This document shows positions 28,231-37,978 of a stretch of 64,000 nucleotides of DNA, piece after piece; within the stretch, counting starts at the first letter, position 1, and each line of letters starts with the position of its first letter. Below the pieces are notes generated by a model. It was not told the DNA's origin. It made no database searches and saw only the letters and a list, made by a program, of their open reading frames with translations. The position numbers were made by a program, and so were the translations under genes. The stretch covers positions 164,014-228,013 of the forward strand of contig CACMVA010000002.1 in NCBI GenBank assembly GCA_902617045.1, written 5' to 3'. Source of the stretch: an uncultured SAR86 cluster bacterium (GTDB taxonomy: Bacteria > Pseudomonadota > Gammaproteobacteria > Magnimaribacterales > D2472).

Positions 28231-29457
28231 TCAATACTCACTTTTAACTATTCTAAGAAGCTTGGAGAAAAACCCTTGATTTTGTTCAGCAAGCATTTCA
28301 TGATTAATCTGCTTATAACCATGTTCTATAAGTCCAATTGAGGTTGAATATATTGGATTTTGAAGTATGGTCTCCATCCCTTTAAACTTAGACGGAATTC
28401 CCATTCTTACTGATGTTTGAAAAATTGATTCAGCTAATTCAACAACTCCCTCCATCTTAGAGGTACCACCAGTAAATACAATTCCAGCAGAAATTTTGTC
28501 TTCAAATCCATTTCTTGAAATTTCAGCTTTAATTAAATCAAATAGTTCAGAATATCGAGGCTGTATTATGTCGGCTAACGAGCTTCTGGATAGTTCTCTT
28601 GGCGGCCTTCCGCCAACACCAAGGACTTCAACAGTTTCGTCATCTTTTGTAAATTCGGTGACTGCGCATCCATGTTTTTGTTTTATGTCTTCTGCTTGAG
28701 GTGTAGGCGTTCTTAAAGCTTGAGCAATATCACTTGTTACTTGATCACCAGCAATTGGAATCACCCCAGTGAATACAATCGAGCCTGTATTAAAAATTGC
28801 AATATCCGTCGTCCCTCCTCCAATATCAACCAAACATACTCCAAGATCCTTTTCATCTTCAGAAAGAATAGAATGTGAGCTAGCTAACTGCTCTAAAACA
28901 AAACCGTCTACACTTAGTCCACAATTTTTTATGCATTTTTCGATGTTTTTAATTGCACTGCTTGCGCATGTTACAAGGTGAACTTTAGCCTCAAGCCTTA
29001 CTCCAGACATTCCAAGAGGATCAAGACTTACTTCTTGATCATCAATTACAAAAGACTGAGGTAAAACATGAAGAACTCTCTGATCTGATGGTATTGAAAC
29101 TGCTTGAGCTGACTCAATGACTCTATCAATATCGAATGCCGACACCTCATTATCTTTGATGCCAACAGCACCTTGTGAATTAAGACTTTTGATGTGATTT
29201 CCAGCAATTCCTACATAGACCGATTTAATTTTTTCCTCAATCATCGATTGAGCTTGTTCTACTGCTTTGCTTATTGCATCGGTGGTAGCATCAATATTTA
29301 CAACTACGCCTTTTTTTAATCCGCTCGATGGATAAGCACCCAATGCAACAATTTCAAGTTTAGCTTCGCTATTATATCTTCCAACAATACAAACAACTTT
29401 TGACGTACCTATATCCAAACCAACTATCAAATTAGAATTTTTATTATTATTTGCCAT
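28231..29457 (-). CDS. ftsA: Cell division protein FtsA
   Basis: Actin-like ATPase that ties FtsZ to the membrane and recruits later divisome proteins. The 408 residues begin with the actin-fold phosphate loop LIVGLDIGTSKVVCIVG (about residues 9-25), have VCLVDIGGGTTDIAIF and GIVFTGGTSKMEG, and end in an amphipathic membrane-targeting helix with GFFSKLLRIVKSEY. It overlaps ftsQ by 11 bp. In most gammaproteobacteria ftsZ follows; here ribosomal gene rpsF follows instead. Confidence 0.97.
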   Translation of the reverse strand: MANNNKNSNLIVGLDIGTSKVVCIVGRYNSEAKLEIVALGAYPSSGLKKGVVVNIDATTDAISKAVEQAQSMIEEKIKSVYVGIAGNHIKSLNSQGAVGIKDNEVSAFDIDRVIESAQAVSIPSDQRVLHVLPQSFVIDDQEVSLDPLGMSGVRLEAKVHLVTCASSAIKNIEKCIKNCGLSVDGFVLEQLASSHSILSEDEKDLGVCLVDIGGGTTDIAIFNTGSIVFTGVIPIAGDQVTSDIAQALRTPTPQAEDIKQKHGCAVTEFTKDDETVEVLGVGGRPPRELSRSSLADIIQPRYSELFDLIKAEISRNGFEDKISAGIVFTGGTSKMEGVVELAESIFQTSVRMGIPSKFKGMETILQNPIYSTSIGLIEHGYKQINHEMLAEQNQGFFSKLLRIVKSEY

Positions 29458-30073
29458 AATTTAATGCAACTCCATCTCTATATCTAATATCTATGATACT
29501 AGGATTTTTTCCATTCTCGAACAAATAATTTGCTGTATATTCAAAATTTTTGAATTTTGTTTCTGTTAAATCGTTACCAAACCTGATTAAAGTTTTTTCT
29601 GTAATAACATCCCAACCATTAACATAACTGTAATTGATTTCATTCAGATTAAAGTTTATGCTTGAAATAGAGTCAATTCTAGAAATTATTTCTAAAATGT
29701 CTTCTTCATTTTTTACAGGTCCCTGCACGATTACCAAATCTCTCTTTGAATTATCAAACTTAAATTTATGTAAATTAATATCATAAAAAAATTGATTGTT
29801 AAGAACAAAAATAGGCTCTCTATTTTTAATACTTATATAAACTTCCTTTTTGAAAGGTTTGAAGACTATTGAGAAATCTTTAATCCAATCTTGTCTTTTG
29901 AGAATTTTCTCAATTTGTTTTTTTGATTTAGAGTTTTTTAGATCACTTATTAATATTTTTTGCGATTCAAATTCAAATCCTGATTCAAAATTAATATTGA
30001 TTTCATATTCTGCAAATAAATTTGTAGGAATTAAGATTACAATTATTAGCAATAGTTTTTTATATAGATGCAT
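29447..30073 (-). CDS. ftsQ: Cell division protein FtsQ, short and divergent
   Basis: Assigned mainly by position between ddlB and ftsA. The 208-residue protein (E. coli FtsQ 276) has one N-terminal hydrophobic segment (about residues 6-20) and a POTRA/FtsQ-like core (ILKRQDWIKDFSIVFKPFKKEVYISIKNREPIFVLN), then the beta domain ending IIDIRYRDGVALNYGK, which matches the C-terminal FtsQ motif. It lacks the N-terminal cytoplasmic tail, and the hydrophobic segment ends in NLFAEYE, so it could be read as a cleavable signal. It overlaps ddlB by 14 bp and ftsA by 11 bp. Confidence 0.85.
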   Translation of the reverse strand: MHLYKKLLLIIVILIPTNLFAEYEININFESGFEFESQKILISDLKNSKSKKQIEKILKRQDWIKDFSIVFKPFKKEVYISIKNREPIFVLNNQFFYDINLHKFKFDNSKRDLVIVQGPVKNEEDILEIISRIDSISSINFNLNEINYSYVNGWDVITEKTLIRFGNDLTETKFKNFEYTANYLFENGKNPSIIDIRYRDGVALNYGK

Positions 30074-30986
30074 CTATGATTTTTTGGACAACCTCATTAT
30101 AAGTTAAGCCTAATAGACTTCCAGACTTTGGAACATTGCTGTGGCTTGTCATTCCAGGAACTGTATTAATTTCTATTACATAAAAATTACCTTTTTTATC
30201 TTGAATCAAATCAACTCTTGCCCATGCTTTGCAATTAAGTGCTTCAAATGCATCTAAAGATACTGATTTAATATCAACTAATTCACTTTGCGTTAATTTT
30301 GCTTCAATATGCAAGGTATCATCTGAAATATACTTTGCATCATAATCATAAAATTCATTTTTTGTAATTATTTCAATAGGCGGGAAGCATTCTTTATCAA
30401 TTACGGTCACCGTTAGCTCTCTTCCATCAATATATTCTTCAAATAAAAAACCTCTTTTACAATTAGTGCATTTTTTATATGCATTTTTAAGGCTTTCTTC
30501 ATCACTTATTTTGAAAATATCAATACTAGAGCCATCTTCCTCAGGTTTTAAAAATAAATAATTAAATGGTCTAAATCGATCAAATGATGATGTATTTAAA
30601 CCTTTATTTGCATCTTCAAGAGAAAACTCAGAAATACTCAGGGAAACAGGAGTATTTATATTATTTTCTTTTAAAATTTCTTTTGTGACTTTTTTGTTCC
30701 ATGTTTTCATGCAAGCTTCAGGGCCTGATCCAGAATATAAAATATTTAAATCATCTAAATCTCTTTGAAGTTTACCGGCTTCGCCTTCAAAACCATGAAG
30801 AGCAATAAATATAAAGTCATAAGCCTTTAATTCATTCAAATTGTTAAGATCTTTAAAATCAATTAGATCTGATTCATAGCCTAAGTCGCAGATTGCATTA
30901 TGAACACCCTTTCCACTTTGAATAGAAACTTCTCTTTCAGAGGAGGAGCCTCCATATAGAACTGCAATTTTATTTATTTTTCCCAT
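30060..30986 (-). CDS. ddlB: D-alanine--D-alanine ligase
   Basis: ATP-grasp enzyme making D-Ala-D-Ala for MurF. The 308 residues have the N-terminal AVLYGGSSSEREVSIQSG motif, the ATP-grasp core FLKPEEDGSSIDIFKI, and the catalytic metal loop with WARVDLIQDKKGNFYVIEINTVPGMT. Length equals the family norm (E. coli DdlB 306). It follows murC with a 13-bp overlap, the usual dcw order. Confidence 0.96.
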   Translation of the reverse strand: MGKINKIAVLYGGSSSEREVSIQSGKGVHNAICDLGYESDLIDFKDLNNLNELKAYDFIFIALHGFEGEAGKLQRDLDDLNILYSGSGPEACMKTWNKKVTKEILKENNINTPVSLSISEFSLEDANKGLNTSSFDRFRPFNYLFLKPEEDGSSIDIFKISDEESLKNAYKKCTNCKRGFLFEEYIDGRELTVTVIDKECFPPIEIITKNEFYDYDAKYISDDTLHIEAKLTQSELVDIKSVSLDAFEALNCKAWARVDLIQDKKGNFYVIEINTVPGMTSHSNVPKSGSLLGLTYNEVVQKIIDASI

Positions 30987-32368
30987 TGATTTTTAATTAT
31001 TTGACAAATATTCGAAACACTACCAGCACCTTGGGTAACTAAAATATCGAAATAATCCTTTTTCTTTTTAATCAAATCTATTACATCATCATGTTTTTTC
31101 AAATAAGTTACATCTTTATGACCATTTTGTTTTAAAGTTTCTACAATTCTCCCTGAGTTTATGCCTTTAATTGGCTTCTCGCTTGCAGAATAAATATCTA
31201 ACATTATTAATGAATCCGTTTGCTTTAATACCTTTATAAAATTATCAAAGAGCTGTGCTGTCCTTGAAAACCTATGTGGTTGAAAAATCATACATACTTT
31301 TTTATTTTTATATTCTTCTTTATACGCCTTTATATTTGATTCAATTTCTAACGGATGATGACCATAATCATCAATTAAGGTTAATGATTTATCATCAATT
31401 TTAATATCATGCTTCTCATATCTTCTTCCAACCCCTGTAAATTGTTTAATGCCATTCCTTATTGAGCTAATTGAAATACCTTCCTCTAACGCAACAGCGA
31501 TTGCAGCTGTTGCATTAAATACATTGTGCTTACCAGGAAGATTAATTTTAAATTTATGAATCTTTTTTGTTTTTTTATCAAAAATTTGAAAATCTTGCTT
31601 ACCATTTTTTGAAATGATTTTGATAATTTTATAATCGCAGTCTTTTGACTCTCCAAACGTAACTTGTGATCTAGATATTCTTTTTGAAATTTTTTTTATG
31701 TTCTTATCATCGCCATTGATTATCAGATATCCATAAAAAGGTACGTTTTCTGAAAATAAAACAAATGAATCTAAAAGATTTTCAAAAATGTTATTAAAAT
31801 GAGCCAGATGATCATCATCTATATTTGTTAAAACAGCGACATCAGGTTGAAGGTGAACAAATGAACCATCACTCTCATCTGCTTCTGCGACAATATATTT
31901 TCCTTTACCTAAATCTGAATTCTCGTCTGTACTTAAAACTTTTCCTCCAACAACATATGTTGGGCTTAAATTTGCAACACTTAGTATTTTTGCAATCATG
32001 CTTGTTGTTGTGGTTTTGCCATGACTCCCAGCAACAGCAATACTTTCATATCCAATCATTATACTACCAAGCATTTCGGCCCTTGGTATTGATGTAATAG
32101 AATCTTTTTTTGCCTGGACTAATTCAGGATTTCTGGAACTAATTGCAGATGATATAACTAACAAATCTGCACCCTTAATATTTATAGATGAATGACCAAT
32201 AAATACCTTTGCACCTTGTTTTTCTAATTTTCTTAATTCATTAGAGTCTGATATGTCAGAACCTGATATTTTATATCCCTTTTTCAGCAATACTTTAGCA
32301 ATGCCTATCATTCCTGCGCCACCAATTCCTACAAAATGGATATGTTTTACTTTTTTAAAAAATTTCAT
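30974..32368 (-). CDS. murC: UDP-N-acetylmuramate--L-alanine ligase
   Basis: Adds L-Ala to UDP-MurNAc, first of the Mur ligases. The 464 residues have the N-terminal nucleotide-fold HFVGIGGAGMIGIAKVL, the P-loop AVAGSHGKTTTTS (about residues 109-121), the metal-binding EADESDGSF and the C-terminal domain with DDYGHHPLEIE. Motifs and length (E. coli 491) are standard. Overlaps murG by 4 bp and ddlB by 13 bp. Confidence 0.97.
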   Translation of the reverse strand: MKFFKKVKHIHFVGIGGAGMIGIAKVLLKKGYKISGSDISDSNELRKLEKQGAKVFIGHSSINIKGADLLVISSAISSRNPELVQAKKDSITSIPRAEMLGSIMIGYESIAVAGSHGKTTTTSMIAKILSVANLSPTYVVGGKVLSTDENSDLGKGKYIVAEADESDGSFVHLQPDVAVLTNIDDDHLAHFNNIFENLLDSFVLFSENVPFYGYLIINGDDKNIKKISKRISRSQVTFGESKDCDYKIIKIISKNGKQDFQIFDKKTKKIHKFKINLPGKHNVFNATAAIAVALEEGISISSIRNGIKQFTGVGRRYEKHDIKIDDKSLTLIDDYGHHPLEIESNIKAYKEEYKNKKVCMIFQPHRFSRTAQLFDNFIKVLKQTDSLIMLDIYSASEKPIKGINSGRIVETLKQNGHKDVTYLKKHDDVIDLIKKKKDYFDILVTQGAGSVSNICQIIKNQWEK

Positions 32369-33411
32369 TTATTGAGATATTCTTCAATGTGTTTCACTAT
32401 TTCATTTGATGCGTTTACATGATTTGTAAGTTCATTTTTATTCCAATTAATATATTTTTTATCTTTAATAATTTCATTTATTTTATCAGTTAGATAACTA
32501 ATATCTTCATCTTCTTCATGCAAAATACCCATACCCATTTCCTCAATTTTTTTTGCATTTTCGTATTGATGATTATCAATAGAATTTGGCAGAGGAATCA
32601 TTAAGGCACCTTTCTTCATTGAAGTTATTTCAGATAAACTAAGTGCTCCTGCTCTTGAGACAACAAAATCTGACCATTTTATCTGTTCTTCAGGATTATT
32701 GAAAAATTCTAAAACCTCTGCTTCAATATTTCTCGATTCATATTCACTTTTTACTTTTTCAAGATTGTCTAAACCACATTGATGTTTTATAAATAAATAT
32801 TCTGATAATGGCTCCAATGCATGAGGCATGTTTAAATTGATATATTTAGATCCTTGGCTTCCACCAGTAATATAAACTTTAATCTTTTCTTCTAATTCTT
32901 CGGTTTTATCTTTACTAAAATCTCTGAAAGTGTCTCTAATTGGATTTCCAGAAAATATAGAATTATTTATATTTAAAATCTCAAATCCTAGAAAATTTAT
33001 CACAGCAAATTTTGAGAGTAACTTATTTGCTGAACCCATTACAGAGTTTTGCTCATGAGTAAAAACTGGAATTCCTTTTATAAAGCATGCTATGCCTGCT
33101 GGAACGCTAATAAAACCGCCAAAGCCAATCATGGCATCTATTCTTTCTTTTTTAATTACCTTTATTAAATAAAATATATTGGTAATGATTTGAAATAACA
33201 CCTTAATTTTTATGAAAACATTTTTTCCTCTAAAGCCATCTATATTAAGTTTATATTGCTTAGAATTTAGGTCCTTATATGCATTTATTTCAATTTTGTT
33301 TCCAGTTCCAATCAATATAATTTTGTGATCATTATTAATAAGTTTTTTGCTGACTGTTGCAGCAGGAAATACATGACCTCCAGTCTTAGCAGCAACAATT
33401 AAGAATTTCAT
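32365..33411 (-). CDS. murG: Lipid II synthase MurG (UDP-GlcNAc transferase)
   Basis: Transfers GlcNAc to lipid I at the cytoplasmic face of the membrane. The 348-residue GT-B fold protein has AAKTGGHVFPAATVS at the N-terminus (the GGH motif), GFGGFISVPAG, THEQNSVMGSANK, YITGGSQGSKYIN and the donor-binding SRAGALSLSEI and PLPNSIDNHQYENA segments. One of a run of abutting genes: no gap to ftsW, 4-bp overlap with murC. Confidence 0.96.
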   Translation of the reverse strand: MKFLIVAAKTGGHVFPAATVSKKLINNDHKIILIGTGNKIEINAYKDLNSKQYKLNIDGFRGKNVFIKIKVLFQIITNIFYLIKVIKKERIDAMIGFGGFISVPAGIACFIKGIPVFTHEQNSVMGSANKLLSKFAVINFLGFEILNINNSIFSGNPIRDTFRDFSKDKTEELEEKIKVYITGGSQGSKYINLNMPHALEPLSEYLFIKHQCGLDNLEKVKSEYESRNIEAEVLEFFNNPEEQIKWSDFVVSRAGALSLSEITSMKKGALMIPLPNSIDNHQYENAKKIEEMGMGILHEEDEDISYLTDKINEIIKDKKYINWNKNELTNHVNASNEIVKHIEEYLNK

Positions 33412-34521
33412 TTAAAGAACTTTGTTTTCATTATTTATTCTCAGGACAATCCCCATTAAAGATAACATTATAATGATACTTGTTCCTCCGTAGCTGATAA
33501 AAGGTAATGTAAGACCCTTAGTAGGCAAAAGACCAATATTTACTGCTATATTAAACAAGGCTTGGATTGATATTAAAAGAAACACCCCAAACACTAAATA
33601 TCCCTGAAATAATCTATCTTTTTTGAAAGAATCAAAAGATATAAAAATCAGTCCAATCAACATAGTTATATATAAAAAAATTAACAACATGCCTCCAATT
33701 ATTCCAAGCTCCTCAACTAAAATTGCAAATATAAAATCTGTATGAGCTTCAGGTAAAAAAAAGCTTTTTTGAAAACTATTTCCTAGGCCTAGACCAAACC
33801 ATCCACCTTGACCAATGCTTATTAAAGAATTGGACAATTGCCATCCTGCGTTTTGCACAACATCTAATGCAAAAGGATCTGTGAATGCCAAAACCCTAGC
33901 TAGTCTCATTGGTGAAGAAGTTATAGCTAAATAACCCAACAACATGATTAATAAAACTAGCAAACAAATTTGATAGAAAGATATGCCTGCATAAAAAAGA
34001 ATACCAACAACTAAAAAGCAAATGATGGCTGTAGAACCAAGATCAGGTTGGCCCATTACTAGTAAAGATATTATGAATAACAGAAATAATGGTTTTAAGA
34101 AACTTCTAAGCGAATTCATTTCTGACATTCTTCTAACGGAGTATCCAGAAATATATAGAATTAAACTAAATTTACAAATCTCGGAGGGTTGGATATTAAT
34201 TGGTCCAATTCTTATCCATCTAATACTCCCATTTACACTTGTACCAACTTCAGGAATAAAAAGAATAATTAAAAGAGTTATGCTCAACAACATAAATATC
34301 CAATCGGACCTTAAAAGAAAATCTGATGGTAATATTAAAAAAAATATCATTGAAAATAGTCCGACTGATATAAATAATGCTTGTCTTTTAGCAAAATGAA
34401 AGGGATCAGAGGTCATATCATCAGCAATGTATATGCTCGATGAAGTTACCATTACCAAACCTATAACAAGCAATAAACCCAATGGCAAAATTACCAAAAT
34501 GTCACTCCTACTAATATTCAT
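33412..34521 (-). CDS. ftsW: Septal peptidoglycan polymerase FtsW
   Basis: SEDS-family glycosyltransferase working with FtsI. The 369 residues have about ten hydrophobic segments and the SEDS signatures IGPINIQPSEICKFSLILY (about residues 105-123), VMGQPDLGSTAIICF, GLGLGNSFQKSFFLPEAHTDFIFAILVEELG and LPTKGLTLPFISYGGTSII. The long extracytoplasmic loop with the catalytic Asp region is present. It abuts murG and murD without spacing. Confidence 0.97.
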   Translation of the reverse strand: MNISRSDILVILPLGLLLVIGLVMVTSSSIYIADDMTSDPFHFAKRQALFISVGLFSMIFFLILPSDFLLRSDWIFMLLSITLLIILFIPEVGTSVNGSIRWIRIGPINIQPSEICKFSLILYISGYSVRRMSEMNSLRSFLKPLFLLFIISLLVMGQPDLGSTAIICFLVVGILFYAGISFYQICLLVLLIMLLGYLAITSSPMRLARVLAFTDPFALDVVQNAGWQLSNSLISIGQGGWFGLGLGNSFQKSFFLPEAHTDFIFAILVEELGIIGGMLLIFLYITMLIGLIFISFDSFKKDRLFQGYLVFGVFLLISIQALFNIAVNIGLLPTKGLTLPFISYGGTSIIIMLSLMGIVLRINNENKVL

Positions 34522-35550
34522 TTATTTATTAAATGCGTGAATGTTAAAGATCTCACCTCTTTCGTTAAAATCTTTGAAGTCATCACCGCTTGGATAACCA
34601 GGAGAAAAAAGTATATTACATCTACTTTTTTTAGTATGAACAAAGTCAAATAATTCTTTAATATTCTTAAATAATTTCTTTTTAGGATGTTCAATACATT
34701 TATTTATTTGATTAGAATGCTTTCCAAAAATATAAACTTCGCTTGGATCTTTAAGATGAATTTCTTTATATTTTTCTTTTTTAGGATTTCCACACACAAT
34801 CAAAATATATTCACTATTGAAGCATTTTTTTGCTTTTTTCATTGCGTATTTCAAAGAATGATAATTCGTTGACTTTGAATCATTAATAATTTTTTCAGAT
34901 ATATGTTCAAATCTATATGGAAGATTTTTTAATTGTATTTTTTTAGCTTCTTTGCCAGTAATCCATTTAAATAGATTATACGGGTCTATCTCAAAAGAAA
35001 TGCTTTCATTAGCTGAGAGAATTTTTTCTTTTGCTAGTTTATAAGATTTAAAATCGCCATGATAATCAAGATGATCTTCTTCAATGTTAAGCAAAATGCC
35101 AAAATCAAGCCGATTTTGATTCATCTTATCTAATTGAAAACTTGATAATTCAATTATTGAGAACTCTTTTCCATTATTGATAAAGTCCAACATTGTATTT
35201 CCAATATTGCCAACTAGATTTGAAGGTTTATATTTATTTAATAATTGATGTAAATGAAATGCTGTCGTGCTTTTCCTGTTAGTTCCGGTAATGCCAATTT
35301 TTACAGATTTGTCTTCATTAAAAAAGATGTCAACATCTGTAAGTGTATTAATATTTTGGCTCTTAATATTCTCAAAAATGTCTTTTGGTACTCCAGGGCT
35401 GCACAAAATTTGATCAAAGTCTTCAAGGTTATAATTTTGATTATGTTCAGTAATATTTGAATCAAAAATATCAAAATCAATTTTTTTATCATTTAAGTAT
35501 CTTTCAAAAGATTTACCTGTATCCCCGTAGCCATATATTAGAGATCTCAC
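34522..35550 (-). CDS. murD: MurD-type ligase, shortened, with altered P-loop
   Basis: UDP-MurNAc-L-Ala:D-glutamate ligase by position (between mraY and ftsW) and motifs. The 342 residues compare with 438 in E. coli. Present are ILCSPGVPKD, NIGNT, IELSSFQLD, NIEEDHLDYHGDFKSY, LPYRFE and INDSKSTNY. Two things are odd. The P-loop reads GTNRKST with Arg92 where the Mur ligase family has Gly. The stretch between the AKEKI helix and LPYRFE is about 36 residues instead of about 100, so much of the central domain (including the usual G-x-HN-x-x-N helix) is missing. The frame is open and overlaps normally with its neighbours, so it is under coding constraint. Activity cannot be taken for granted. Confidence 0.85.
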   Translation of the reverse strand: MRSLIYGYGDTGKSFERYLNDKKIDFDIFDSNITEHNQNYNLEDFDQILCSPGVPKDIFENIKSQNINTLTDVDIFFNEDKSVKIGITGTNRKSTTAFHLHQLLNKYKPSNLVGNIGNTMLDFINNGKEFSIIELSSFQLDKMNQNRLDFGILLNIEEDHLDYHGDFKSYKLAKEKILSANESISFEIDPYNLFKWITGKEAKKIQLKNLPYRFEHISEKIINDSKSTNYHSLKYAMKKAKKCFNSEYILIVCGNPKKEKYKEIHLKDPSEVYIFGKHSNQINKCIEHPKKKLFKNIKELFDFVHTKKSRCNILFSPGYPSGDDFKDFNERGEIFNIHAFNK

Positions 35551-35556
35551 TTAAGC

Positions 35557-36642
35557 TCACCTTAACTTTAATGTTGATAATGCAATTAGAATTAAAACAA
35601 GTGTGATTATCCAAAATCTAACGATAATCTTAGGCTCAGCCCAGCCCTTAAGTTCAAAATGATGATGAATTGGTGCCATTAAAAAAACTCTCTTACCTCT
35701 TGTTTTAAAAGAAATTACTTGAATTGCTACACTTAGAGTCTCCATTACGAATACTCCGGCCATAATTGCAAAAACTAATTCGTGTCTTAAAATAATTGCA
35801 ATTATTCCTAATATAGCTCCGAGACTTAGTGACCCAATATCTCCCATGAATACTTGAGCTGGATATGTGTTATACCATAGAAAACCAATACCTGATCCAA
35901 TTAGTGCCCCACAGAACACTATTAACTCACCAGATAATGGAAGATGCGGAAGATATAAATAATCTGCTATATTTTGATTCCCCATAGCATAAGCAATCAA
36001 GCCAAGTGCTCCTCCAATCAAGACTGAGGGAAGAATTGCAAGACCGTCAAGCCCATCAGTCAAATTGACAGCATTCGAAGAGCCAACTAATACAAACACT
36101 CCAATAAAAATAAAAACAAACGGAGACATGGGGATTATTAAATCTTTAAAAAAAGGAACAATAAAGGACTGTTCAGGAATAATCTCAGCTGAATAATATA
36201 GATATGTTATTGATATAAGAGCAATTATGGATTGAAAAAAAATCTTTTGTTTTGAAGATAGTCCATCGGGGCTTTTATTCTTAATTTTTAAATAATCATC
36301 AAAGAAACCAATTATTGAAAAACCTATGGTTACTCCTAATACAACCCAAATATATCTGTTTCCAAGATCAGCCCATAAAAGAGTTGAAATTATTAAAGAA
36401 GATAATATAAGTAATCCTCCCATTGTGGGCGTACCCGTTTTTTTGTAATGGGATTGTGGTCCATCTTTTCTGACAAACTGCTCAAATTGCATTGATTTGA
36501 GAGAATTAATGATTAATGGGCCCATCAAAATTGAAAGCAAAAGCGCTGTTACCGTTCCGCCAATTGTTCTCACAGTTAAGTATCTTAGAACATCAAAACC
36601 AGGATCAACAGATACTAAAACTGTACCCAAATACTCAAACAT
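35557..36642 (-). CDS. mraY: Phospho-N-acetylmuramoyl-pentapeptide-transferase
   Basis: Membrane enzyme that forms lipid I from undecaprenyl phosphate and UDP-MurNAc-pentapeptide. The 361 residues have ten hydrophobic segments and the motifs [37 protein letters not shown] (with the paired Asp), [13 protein letters not shown] and [13 protein letters not shown]. Length is exactly the family norm. It lies 6 bp before murD and overlaps murF by 8 bp. Confidence 0.98.
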   Translation of the reverse strand: MFEYLGTVLVSVDPGFDVLRYLTVRTIGGTVTALLLSILMGPLIINSLKSMQFEQFVRKDGPQSHYKKTGTPTMGGLLILSSLIISTLLWADLGNRYIWVVLGVTIGFSIIGFFDDYLKIKNKSPDGLSSKQKIFFQSIIALISITYLYYSAEIIPEQSFIVPFFKDLIIPMSPFVFIFIGVFVLVGSSNAVNLTDGLDGLAILPSVLIGGALGLIAYAMGNQNIADYLYLPHLPLSGELIVFCGALIGSGIGFLWYNTYPAQVFMGDIGSLSLGAILGIIAIILRHELVFAIMAGVFVMETLSVAIQVISFKTRGKRVFLMAPIHHHFELKGWAEPKIIVRFWIITLVLILIALSTLKLR

Positions 36643-37978
36643 CTATAAATCGCTCCATTTTCATACCTCTTGAACCTTTTATTAAGATAACATTTTTTGA
36701 CGTTATATTTTTCCTTAAATAGTTTTTTAACTTAGTCTCATTATTAAAAAAAATCCCATTTTTTCCAAAGCCATCAATTGAATGTCTTGTTAGATTGCCA
36801 AATCCAATCAATTTACTGATTCCCTTAGATTTTGCATATTCCCCAACTTCTTTATGAAGGTTATTTTTATACCTACCCAACTCCAACATGTCTCCTAATA
36901 ATAAGACAGTTTTTTTGTTGTAATTACTTAATAAATCGATAGATTTTTTTGTTGAATCTGGGTTTGCATTATAACTATCATCAATTAAGGTAGATCCTTT
37001 TAGCCATTTATATTTTACCTGCCTTAAATTGTCCAGTTTTGATAAGCTAATTGATTTTGAAAAATCCTTTGGGTTTTGACCCAAACAATAATGCACTGCA
37101 CAAGCTGAAAGAATATTTTTAACATTATGCAATCCTTCCAGTGAAGATGATATTTTTATAGATTTTTCAAGCAGTCTCGAGGCGACTAAAAAACTTAGTC
37201 CATTTTGCTTTATTTTTACGTCAATAGGATAAAAATCAGAATCATTCCTCATACCAAAAGAAATTGTTGTTATGTCTGATCTCATTTTTTTCCATTTATT
37301 AAGATGCTTCTTATTATCATTAGGTACAACTAAAAAGCCATTTTTCTTGATATTTTTAACTATTTCAGACTTTACTTTAAAAACACCATCAATATTCTTT
37401 AGGGACTCTAAATGTGAATTTCCAATATTTGTTATTAGTCCAACATTAGGTCGTAAGATTTTACTTAGATAATCAATGTCATTTAATTTAGAGGCACCGA
37501 TTTCAAAAATTAAATTCTTTGATTTAGAAGAAGCATTCATCAAGCTCAGAGGCATACCGATTTCGTTATTAAAATTTTTTAAAGTTTTTGAGTTATTCTT
37601 TAGGGTTTTACCAATTATATTTGTTGTTGTTGTTTTTCCATTGCTGCCAGTTATCGCAATTACGTTACCACTATAATCTTTGATAATGTTATTAGATATT
37701 GTTTTAAGTGCTTTTATCGAATCATTCACCCATATAATTCTTTTATCTTTATTGTTTTTAAAACGTTTATTATCAGCAATAATGATATTTGAACCTTTTG
37801 AGAGTGCCTCATCAACAAAATCATTTCCATCAAAATTTTTACCTTTTATAGCTATAAATAATGAATTCTTTTTTAACGATCTTGTATCAGTTGAAATTGA
37901 TTTTATTAATGCATTAAATTTTATTTTCTTATTAAGAAATTTTGCTAAATCTGAAGTATTAGTTATAAATTTCATCAA
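36635..37978 (-). CDS. murF: UDP-MurNAc-tripeptide--D-Ala-D-Ala ligase
   Basis: Adds D-Ala-D-Ala to complete the pentapeptide. The 447 residues show the family N-terminal [18 protein letters not shown], the P-loop [15 protein letters not shown] (about residues 111-125), NEIGMPLSL and the C-terminal [16 protein letters not shown]. Two adjacent Met codons open the frame; the second is as likely. The start overlaps murE by up to 20 bp, the largest overlap in this cluster. Confidence 0.96.
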   Translation of the reverse strand: MMKFITNTSDLAKFLNKKIKFNALIKSISTDTRSLKKNSLFIAIKGKNFDGNDFVDEALSKGSNIIIADNKRFKNNKDKRIIWVNDSIKALKTISNNIIKDYSGNVIAITGSNGKTTTTNIIGKTLKNNSKTLKNFNNEIGMPLSLMNASSKSKNLIFEIGASKLNDIDYLSKILRPNVGLITNIGNSHLESLKNIDGVFKVKSEIVKNIKKNGFLVVPNDNKKHLNKWKKMRSDITTISFGMRNDSDFYPIDVKIKQNGLSFLVASRLLEKSIKISSSLEGLHNVKNILSACAVHYCLGQNPKDFSKSISLSKLDNLRQVKYKWLKGSTLIDDSYNANPDSTKKSIDLLSNYNKKTVLLLGDMLELGRYKNNLHKEVGEYAKSKGISKLIGFGNLTRHSIDGFGKNGIFFNNETKLKNYLRKNITSKNVILIKGSRGMKMERFIDV

